The notes below the pieces were generated by a model, which worked only from the letters and a program-made list of their open reading frames with translations, was not told the DNA's origin and ran no database searches. Source: Blattamonas nauphoetae (taxonomy: Eukaryota > Preaxostyla > Oxymonadida). Taken from it: a DNA stretch of 64,000 nucleotides. Location of the stretch: the NCBI GenBank assembly GCA_033064195.1, contig JARBJD010000356.1, forward strand, positions 1 to 64,000, written 5' to 3'. This document shows, piece by piece, positions 57,166 to 64,000 of this stretch. Every line of letters begins with the position of its first letter. Position 1 is the first letter of the stretch. Both the position numbers and the translations under genes were made by a program.

Positions 57166-58347
57166 CTAAACAGATGAACGGTAATTGTGCAAAAAATGAT
57201 TTTTTGGGACGCACCATAGTGTTTTGCGACCTTTCAAAGAGAATCGCCCATTTTCGTTGTTTCTCGTCATTTTCGATTCAAATTTTGGAATGTTCATGCC
57301 CTGCATATTGTTCCAGTCGATCGAGTCGGTAACAATATCTCTTCCCCATGATCCTTCTTTGTCATTTTGCAGCTTTTGTTCAATCACATCGTCGATGCCC
57401 TCCATTCTCAACATTCGAAGCACATTCGTCCCCGTCTGTCGCAGATTTCCCCTTCTATCGTTCCATTTCTGCTGGACATTGAACATGATAATCAGAAAGT
57501 ACCAGATTGACTCATCAGATTGGAAGAATGTGAGACAGCTTGGAATCGTGAGAACGACTGGCATATTCAGAACAAATTCCATTGTTGGTTGATAAGCAGG
57601 AGATATTTCGAGGAGTTGGACGAGAAGTGTCAGAAAAAACCCCGATTGGTCACCATCGATGATCGAGAAGCGGTTCATGCACAAATGGCAAATATACTTC
57701 TCCGAAGGTATCAAAATTTGCTTCAAGACTATCTCCTGAACAGCTTGTTCTTCACGGCCATCTCTAATTCCGATTTCTTCGATACCATCCGGAGATGTGG
57801 ACCAGACTGTGTTGTTGATGGCTGCCACGAGAGAGGTGTGGATATCGACTGCTTCAGCGAAGGAAAGAGATAGTGGATTGAGAGATGGGATAAGTTGAGG
57901 GATCAGATCAGCTTTGACGAGAGAAAGTCGGACTTTGGGTGAACTTTTTAGAATCACTTTCTCAAGTATCTCCATTGCTGCTGTGGTGATGATCTGACTG
58001 GGTGAGGAAATGAGCACCCTAATCGATTCCACGAAGTCTGTCAGAGAATCATCTCTGGTTTCTCCAAATTTGTTGAGAAAATCATCGCTTGATTCTTCAT
58101 CCTCCCAAAACACAGATGAAAGAAAATTCACTGCTTTCGCTTCTAGAGTGTCGTCAAAGGCAGGTTTCAACTTCATAGTGGCAACTAGAGACCGAAAGAC
58201 AACGATTATATCGTCATCTGATTCAAGTTTTTCTTCATCCAAATTCAGGAACGCTGAGCAATCCATCGAAAATGGAAAGTCAGGGGTGGTCAAATCAGAA
58301 CGCGTTGTACTTGATGAAGCATCTGTTGTCTGAATTATCGGGTTCAT
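57166..58347 (-). CDS. Helical family 2 protein, copy F2
   Basis: 393 uninterrupted codons starting MNPIIQTTDASSSTTRSDLT. Core elements: PFSMDCSAFLNLDEEKLESD, VFRSLVATMKLKPAFDDTLE, LVKADLIPQLIPSLNPLSLS, EKYICHLCMNRFSIIDGDQS, VLTIPSCLTFFQSDESIWYF and RMLRMEGIDDVIEQKLQND. It is about 40 residues longer than its neighbours (after NMQGMNIPKF it continues ESKMTRNNENGRFSLKGRKT), probably because the ancestral stop was lost. The helix pattern suggests an ARM/HEAT-type solenoid. No catalytic motif, signal peptide or membrane segment is visible. Confidence 0.8.
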   Translation of the reverse strand: MNPIIQTTDASSSTTRSDLTTPDFPFSMDCSAFLNLDEEKLESDDDIIVVFRSLVATMKLKPAFDDTLEAKAVNFLSSVFWEDEESSDDFLNKFGETRDDSLTDFVESIRVLISSPSQIITTAAMEILEKVILKSSPKVRLSLVKADLIPQLIPSLNPLSLSFAEAVDIHTSLVAAINNTVWSTSPDGIEEIGIRDGREEQAVQEIVLKQILIPSEKYICHLCMNRFSIIDGDQSGFFLTLLVQLLEISPAYQPTMEFVLNMPVVLTIPSCLTFFQSDESIWYFLIIMFNVQQKWNDRRGNLRQTGTNVLRMLRMEGIDDVIEQKLQNDKEGSWGRDIVTDSIDWNNMQGMNIPKFESKMTRNNENGRFSLKGRKTLWCVPKNHFLHNYRSSV

Positions 58348-58779
58348 TCTTTCTGATTCGGAAAAGAATCACTCGTTAAGGGTCAGACTTTAACAAAATG
58401 AAATAATGAGATTGAGATGAAATAATCTTTCAAAAGGAACAGTAAAACGGATTCAATGAAGATGTAGATGAAAAACGAATGAAGAGGAAGTTTGTGAACC
58501 AGACAAAATGAAAGATTTGTTTGAAGAGTGGATGATCGATGACGTTCTTATTTCGATTCTGTCCACTTTGGTTCTGCGTCCAACAGATCTGTGGAGTCTC
58601 ACACGATGTCATCGTGGACTCGCTAGAACGGAGAATGCCAAGCGTGGACAAGCGACAGAACTGAAAAATAGGAGTTTGGGTCGAGAGGAGTCAATTTGTG
58701 CCAAGTACCCGTTCAGACAAGCATTTCCAACACCAATCGCTGGTTATTCGTTAGAGATCAGTTGCATCGACACAAACGG

Positions 58780-59100
58780 AGACGAATGCAGAGATGGAGG
58801 CGAGTGGAGCAGGACACGAACGTTCCCTCATGTGGAGTGAGGAAGCTGGCAGCGGAGTGCTGATGTCGGCCGAGTTGATCTCGCGGGAGGGAGGGACTGA
58901 CGAAGTACGTGAGATGAAGTCGCACGAGCTGGTGTGTCTCGGATTGGGGAAAGTGAATGCTGTGCACACGTCTGCAGATGTTCGAGGGCGATGAGGAGAA
59001 TGCACTCAAATGGAGTTCGGACGAGGAGGGAGCGAGGATGGGGCAGGCACGGTTGGTGAAGAGAGTCAACAGACAACCGCCTTCCAACACGCCTCCTCGA
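58780..59100 (-). repeat. Duplicated coding-like block, copy 1
   Basis: It matches 62,500-62,765. The best conserved frame in both copies is minus: DSLHQPCLPHPRSLLVRTPF, then LEHLQTCAQHSLSPIRDTPA and SRPTSALRCQLPHST-like residues. It looks like a fragment of an unrecognised helical gene. Neither copy extends into a complete gene. Confidence 0.5.
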
Positions 59101-59255
59101 AACATGAACACCTGTTTCCCCAGAAGAGCCACACTCCAACTTCAAATTCGTTCTATCGCTTGTTGAACCTCCGACGTGCTGTGTGACAAGTTGAGGGCGA
59201 GTTCAGACACTTTCCAAGACGTCCAGAACGGCTCGTATCTGCTTCTATTCATAGT

Positions 59256-60314
59256 TTAGATGTTCATGGCCTGCATGTTGTTCCATCCGGTCGCGCAGGT
59301 AACAACTGTCTCGTCCCACAATGATTCAAGGGTGTTGAGTAGCTGGTGCTCGAACACATCTTCGATGCCTTCTTCTCTCAACATTCGATGCACAGTCTGC
59401 CACATCAGTCGCTGGTCTCCGCCTTTTTTGGTCCATTCCCACTGGACATTGTTCATGTCTTCCAGAAAATACCAGATTGACTCATTATTATCGAAGAATG
59501 TCAGACAACTTGGAATCGTGAGAAAGACTGGCAGATTTAGAAGAAAATCCATTGTCGGGAGATAGTATGGGGATATTCGGAGGATTCTGGCGAGGAGGTC
59601 CAGAAAATAGTAGGATTGATCCCCATCGATGATCGAATGGCGGTTCACGCACAAATGGCAGATATACTTCTCCGAAGGAGTTAGAACTCGCTTCAAGACC
59701 GTCTCGTGAGCATGTTGTTCATCGTCTTCTTCGATTTCGAGTTGTCTGAGAGCATTTGGAGTTGGGAGAAGGATCGAGTATCGGATAATTTGAATGAGAC
59801 AAGTGTGGATATCAACTGCTTCGGTGATTGAAAGAGACAGTGGATTGAGAGTGAGGATGACTTGAGGGATCACATCAGCTGTGATGAGGGGAAGGAGGAC
59901 TTCTGCTGAACTTTTCCCAATCACATTCACAAGCATCTCCATTGCTGTTGTAGTGATGATCTGACTGGGTGATGAAATGAGCACCCCAATGGACTGGATG
60001 AATTCTGTCAGAGAATTATCACTGGTTTGCCTAAGGCTGCTGAGAAAAGCATCCGCTGATTCCCGACCAGCCCAATACATAGAGTTCAGATACTTCACTG
60101 CTTTTGTTACCAGAGAGGCATCAAGTGCAGGCTGAAACTTCACTGTTGCTACCAGAGACCAAAAGATAAGTGCTCGTTCGTCTTCAGATTTAAGCCTTTC
60201 TTCATTCCAATTCAGGAAAGGTGAGCTATCCACCGAAAATGGAAAGTGAATGGAGGACAAATCAGAACGCGCTGGACTTGGAAAGTCGTCTGATTTCACT
60301 GAAACTGAAGTCAT
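59256..60314 (-). CDS. Helical family 2 protein, copy F3
   Basis: 352 codons starting MTSVSVKSDDFPSPARSDLS and ending WNNMQAMNI. The N-terminus is the most diverged of the five. The core is conserved (VDSSPFLNWNEERLKSEDER, LITADVIPQVILTLNPLSLS, EKYICHLCVNRHSIIDGDQS, VFLTIPSCLTFFDNNESIWY). The frame is intact and no introns are needed. Spacing to F4 is only about 460 bases, and that gap carries a duplicated fragment. Function unknown. Confidence 0.8.
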   Translation of the reverse strand: MTSVSVKSDDFPSPARSDLSSIHFPFSVDSSPFLNWNEERLKSEDERALIFWSLVATVKFQPALDASLVTKAVKYLNSMYWAGRESADAFLSSLRQTSDNSLTEFIQSIGVLISSPSQIITTTAMEMLVNVIGKSSAEVLLPLITADVIPQVILTLNPLSLSITEAVDIHTCLIQIIRYSILLPTPNALRQLEIEEDDEQHAHETVLKRVLTPSEKYICHLCVNRHSIIDGDQSYYFLDLLARILRISPYYLPTMDFLLNLPVFLTIPSCLTFFDNNESIWYFLEDMNNVQWEWTKKGGDQRLMWQTVHRMLREEGIEDVFEHQLLNTLESLWDETVVTCATGWNNMQAMNI

Positions 60315-60654
60315 TCTTTCTGATTCGGAAGAGAATCACTCGTTATGGGTCATAAGAAAAAAAAATAAACAATGACTCCGGAATGAAAAAGTCCTCCAAA
60401 AGGGAAAATAAAAACTCAACCAACGAAAGGGCTTACAACCACGGAACCAGGAGGAAGTCAGTGATCGAGAAAAACGGATGTTGCCAATGTACAGTTGATG
60501 AACGACTGATAAACGAAGGAGACAGTGAATACATTGCACGACAGCTGGTGTGGTTCGATGGTTCTAATGAGAGTCCATACAGATCATTCCTAATTCTTCC
60601 CCTGTCCCGAGAAGTGAGACGATCATGTGGGACGTTCGGAAGCTGACTCTCGGC

Positions 60655-60760
60655 TAAAACTACATGCCTTCGGCAATCGTGTCGTTGGCCTCTTCAATCT
60701 GCAGTGCTTGTTTTGGCGTGTTTCTCCTCCGGAGACGCGGCCGATCACGGTGGTCTTTGG
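60655..60760 (-). repeat. Duplicated fragment shared with 56,285-56,390
   Basis: Both segments read TGCTTGTTTTGGCGTGTTTC followed by TCCGGAGACGCGGCCGAT on the plus strand with few differences. On the minus strand the peptide around PEEKHAKTSTG / RPTTRL is preserved. In this copy it sits just upstream of the end of family 2 copy F4. Confidence 0.6.
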
Positions 60761-60773
60761 TTCTTGCCGGATT

Positions 60774-61847
60774 CTACCAGCATGGCGGAACGTTCATGCC
60801 CAGCTGATTGGTCCATTCGACAGATTCGGCCACAGTACATCTTCCATGGTTGCTGTTTCTGTCTTTCTGCAGCATTTCTTCAATCGTATCTTCGTGACCC
60901 TCCTTTCTCAACAATCGCTGCACAATCTGCCACATCTGTTCCGCTTCTTCGCTTTTTCTGTTCCATTCCCACTGCTGATCGACCATCAAATTCTGAAAAA
61001 TCCAGATTGACTCATCATTATCGAAGAATGTCAGACAACTTGGAATCGTGAGAAAGACTGGCGTATTCATCAGACAATCCATGGTGGGTTGATAATGAGG
61101 ACATATTTCGAGGAGTCTGGTGAGAAGAGCCATGAAAGTCTTGGATAGCTTCCCATCGACGATCGAAAAGCGTTTTGAGCACAAATGGCTTATATATATC
61201 TCCGATGGGGCAAGAACTTGCCTCAAAACCGTCTCATAAACAGCTTTCGGTTCTTTGACTGCTTGAATTCCGAGATAGGCGAGACCAAACGGAGTTGAGA
61301 GCCAGAGAGAACTGGAGATGATGTTCAAGAGAGGGATGCGGATATCGACTGCTTCGGTGAATGAAAGAGATAGAGGATTGAGAGTGAGGATGAGTTGAGG
61401 GATTAGATCAGCTTTGATGATGGAAAGTCGGACTTTGGCTGAACAGTGCACGATCATGGTCACAAGCATTTCCATTGCTGCAGTGGTGATGACTTGATTG
61501 GATGATGAAACGAGCACCACAATGGACTGTATGAAGTCAGTCAGAGAAGCATCACTGGTTTGTCCAAAGTTGCTGAGAAAAGCATCCGCTGATTCTTGAC
61601 CACCCATACACATTGACTCCAGAAACTTCACTGCTTTCGCTTCCAGAGAGTTGTCAAAGGCAGGTTTCAACTTCATAGTGGCAACTAGAGACTGAAAGAC
61701 AACGATCTTTTCGTCATCAGACTCAAGTTCTTCTTCTTCTGAATCCAGGAACGCTGAGCAATCATTCGAAAATTGAAAGCGAGAGGAGGACAAATCAGAA
61801 CGTGTTGTACATGATGAAGCATCTGTTGTCTGAATTATCGGGTTCAT
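60774..61847 (-). CDS. Helical family 2 protein, copy F4
   Basis: 357 codons starting MNPIIQTTDASSCTTRSDLS, the same start as F2. Core: FSNDCSAFLDSEEEELESDD, FLSNFGQTSDASLTDFIQSI, IIKADLIPQLILTLNPLSLS, EIYISHLCSKRFSIVDGKLS and FLTIPSCLTFFDNDESIWIF. It ends VEWTNQLGMNVPPCW. The 5' flank (61,850-61,960) closely matches that of F2 (58,350-58,470), including CTTTCAAAAGGAACAG, so the promoters were duplicated with the genes. Confidence 0.8.
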   Translation of the reverse strand: MNPIIQTTDASSCTTRSDLSSSRFQFSNDCSAFLDSEEEELESDDEKIVVFQSLVATMKLKPAFDNSLEAKAVKFLESMCMGGQESADAFLSNFGQTSDASLTDFIQSIVVLVSSSNQVITTAAMEMLVTMIVHCSAKVRLSIIKADLIPQLILTLNPLSLSFTEAVDIRIPLLNIISSSLWLSTPFGLAYLGIQAVKEPKAVYETVLRQVLAPSEIYISHLCSKRFSIVDGKLSKTFMALLTRLLEICPHYQPTMDCLMNTPVFLTIPSCLTFFDNDESIWIFQNLMVDQQWEWNRKSEEAEQMWQIVQRLLRKEGHEDTIEEMLQKDRNSNHGRCTVAESVEWTNQLGMNVPPCW

Positions 61848-61959
61848 TCTTTCTGTTTCTGAAAAGAATCACTCGTTAAGGGTCAGACTTAAACAAAATG
61901 AAACAATGAAATTGAGATGAAATAGTCTTTCAAAAGGAACAGCATAAAGGAATCAATGA

Positions 61960-62950
61960 AGATGAGTGTTCGATGAGAATGGTGTTCTGTCTGTCCGAGC
62001 ACACCGCTGTGCTGTGTGGGAGAGATCAATGATCATTCCCAGTTTGTTGACGGGGCAACGAAAGAGTGAGCCAGATCCAGAATGTTGAGGGAGAGCGGGA
62101 GAGCACCATTTGAGAGGACAATCAGGAAACAATCGCAGACACAAACTGCGAGGAATGTCACGATGCACGGTGTCAGGTTGGGAGCAGTTGGAGAGTGGGA
62201 AGGAGAGAGTTGGGACAATCGAGGGAGAGACTGGCGAGAGAGAATCCCAATCGATCCGGTAAACACGATGAGTTGATGCCAGAGTCGAAGCGACGGCGTG
62301 ATTGTGATCAATTGGCGCGGTTCGCGTCCCACTCGCTCCTTTTCGCGAAGACTTCCCAAACACTTCCTTTCTCCCATCTGCGCTTCTTATTCAGAACAAC
62401 CGTTCAGATGATACCAGCAAAGTCTGCGATTTCCGTACTTAACAGATGCGATGTGAGAGTCGTCTCGAACTTTCCGATCAAACAGAAGAGCAGCAGGACA
62501 CGTACGTTCTCTCGCGTGGAGTGAGGAAGCTGGCATCGGAGTGCAGATGTCGGCCGAGTTGATCTCGCGGGAGGGAGGGATGGACGAAGAGTGAGCGATG
62601 AAGTCGCACGAGCAGGCGTGTCTCGGATTGGCGAAAGTGAATTGTTTGCACACGTCTGCAGATGTTCGAGGGTGATGAGGAGAACGGACTCAAATGGAGT
62701 TCGGACGAGGAGGGAGCGAGGATGGGGCAGGCACGGTTGGTGAAGAGAGTCAACAGGCAACCCCGATCAGTCACACAAAGAGAGCCGAACCTGCTGTGGA
62801 CACACACAGTGGCAGAGAATGAATCACAAGTAAGAGAGTGAGCAATTGGTGTTGAGAGTGCGGAAAACGAGGAAGAGGGGCGGGAGATGGTCGGGTGTCG
62901 AGAGCGAAGGGAGTTGTTTTGTTCGTTTCTTCCCTTCTTCTTGTCGAGTT
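61960..62950 (-). other. Region with coding-like fragments, gene structure unresolved
   Basis: Between F4 and F5. The minus frame 62,033-62,377 holds hydrophobic helices (LWHQLIVFTGSIGILSRQSL, NLTPCIVTFLAVCVCDCFLI, then SNGALPLSLNILDLAHSFVA). The frame 62,404-62,760 holds the block duplicated at 58,780-59,100. They may be pieces of one decayed gene. No family recognised. Confidence 0.3.
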
Positions 62951-64000
62951 CTATTCCAGTTTTGGAAGGTTCATGCCCCGCAGATTGCTCCATCCGATCG
63001 ACCTGTCAACAACTGCTCTCCCCCACGATCCTTCTTTGTCGTTTTGCTGCTTTTCTTCAATCACATCTTCGATGCCCTCCATTCTCAAGTTTCGATGGAC
63101 TTTCTTCAACATCTGGTGTTGGCTTCTCCATATTTTGTTCCATTTCAGCGGGTGATCGACCATGAAAGTCAGAGACCACCAGATTGACTCATCATTATCG
63201 AAGAATGTCAGACAACTTGGGATCGTGAGAACGACTGGCATATTCAGAATATAATCCATCATTGGTCGAGAAGAAGGAGATATTTGGATGAGTCGTGTGA
63301 GGAGTATCAGAAACCACCTGGATAGCTGTTCATCGATGATCGAGAATCGGTTCATGCACAAATGGCTAAGATACTTATCTGAAGGCATCAGAACTTGCTT
63401 CAATACCGTCTCATGAACAGATTGTTGTTCACTGTCATCTTTAATTCCGAGTTCTTGGAGACAATCCGGAGTTGAGGGCCAGAGAGAACAGGAGATGATT
63501 CGAATGAGAAACGTGTGGATATCGACTGCTTCCAGCAAAGGAAAGAGATAATGGATTGAGAGTGTTGATGAGTCGAGGCATCAGAGCAGCTTTGACGAGG
63601 AGAAGAAGGATTCGAACGGAACATCTGGTGATCAGATTCATGACCATCTTAATTGCCGTTGAGGTGATGACTTGATGAGAGGATGAAACGAGCACCACAA
63701 TGGACTGTATGAAGTCAGTCAGAGAAGCATCACTGGTTTGTCCAAAGTTGCTGAGAAAAGCATCCGCTGATTCTTGACCACCCATACACATTGACTTCAG
63801 AAACTTCACTGCTTTCGCTTCCAGAGAGTCATTAAATGCAGGCTGGGACTTCATAGTGGCAACTAGAGACTGAAAGACAACGACATTTCCGTTTTCAGAT
63901 AGATTTTGATCTTGTTCCCAATTCAGGAACGCTGAGCAATCCATCGAAAATGGAAAGGGAGGGGTGGTCAAATCAGAACGCGCTGTACTTGATGATGCGT
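62951..64000 (-). CDS. Helical family 2 protein, copy F5, 5' partial, frameshifted
   Basis: The start lies beyond the window edge. The frame reads ASSSTARSDLTTPPFPFSMD, then CSAFLNWEQDQNLSENGNVV, FLSNFGQTSDASLTDFIQSI, and NTLNPLSLSFA. Near 63,533 one extra G (GCTGGAAGC versus GCTGAAGC-type in paralogues) shifts the frame, and the rest continues as EAVDIHTFLIRIISCSLWPS to GIEDVIEEKQQNDKEGSWGR and LRGMNLPKLE. The block from about 63,690 to 63,830 is almost identical to F4, pointing to recent duplication or conversion. The lesion is a single base, so a sequence error cannot be excluded. Confidence 0.7.

Overview
The window looks like a protist nuclear genome, and I infer an oxymonad (Preaxostyla) close to Blattamonas nauphoetae. 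The evidence is the gene content: long right-handed beta-helix proteins, protein kinases fused to coiled coils and SPRY-like repeats, and tandem families of alpha-helical hypothetical proteins that I recognise from that genus. Genes are compact and mostly on the minus strand. Introns are very short (about 25-65 nt, a few near 115 nt) with GT..AG ends. The standard code fits: real genes end in TGA, TAA or TAG.

Layout. 1-8.1 kb (+): a beta-helix receptor-like gene or genes with a membrane segment and a kinase-like tail lacking catalytic residues; the middle has several frame breaks. 9.1-12.6 kb (-): an ER-type protein with several thioredoxin-like modules. 12.75-14.4 kb (-): a well preserved AGC protein kinase. 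14.6-15.6 kb (+): an unrecognised single-domain protein, head to head with the kinase. 15.8-34.3 kb: a tandem array of about 4-kb units. Each unit carries one member of a helical ARM-like gene family (five copies). The first four also carry a broken MyTH4-RhoGAP gene joined to the tail of a beta-helix gene. The first unit is interrupted by a 1,645-bp DNA element with ~100-bp terminal inverted repeats and a 9-bp target duplication. The other units preserve the empty site.

34.4-41.9 kb (-): a full-length beta-helix gene, apparently the source of the tails in the array. 42.1-44.3 kb (-): a kinase ending in a U-box-like domain. 44.35-45.27 kb (+): an inverted fragment of the MyTH4-RhoGAP gene. 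45.5-52.5 kb (-): a kinase, a repetitive coiled coil, then seven SPRY-like repeats. 52.7-54.1 kb (-): an ARM-like gene with frame breaks. 54.1-64 kb: a second tandem family of five helical proteins, one with a nonsense codon and one with a frameshift, separated by duplicated fragments.

The kinases, SPRY repeats and beta-helix receptor suggest signalling and surface functions. The two arrays show recent birth-and-death evolution with gene conversion. The most unusual object is the terminal-inverted-repeat element at 17,870-19,514, which carries an intron-bearing gene and no transposase I can recognise.
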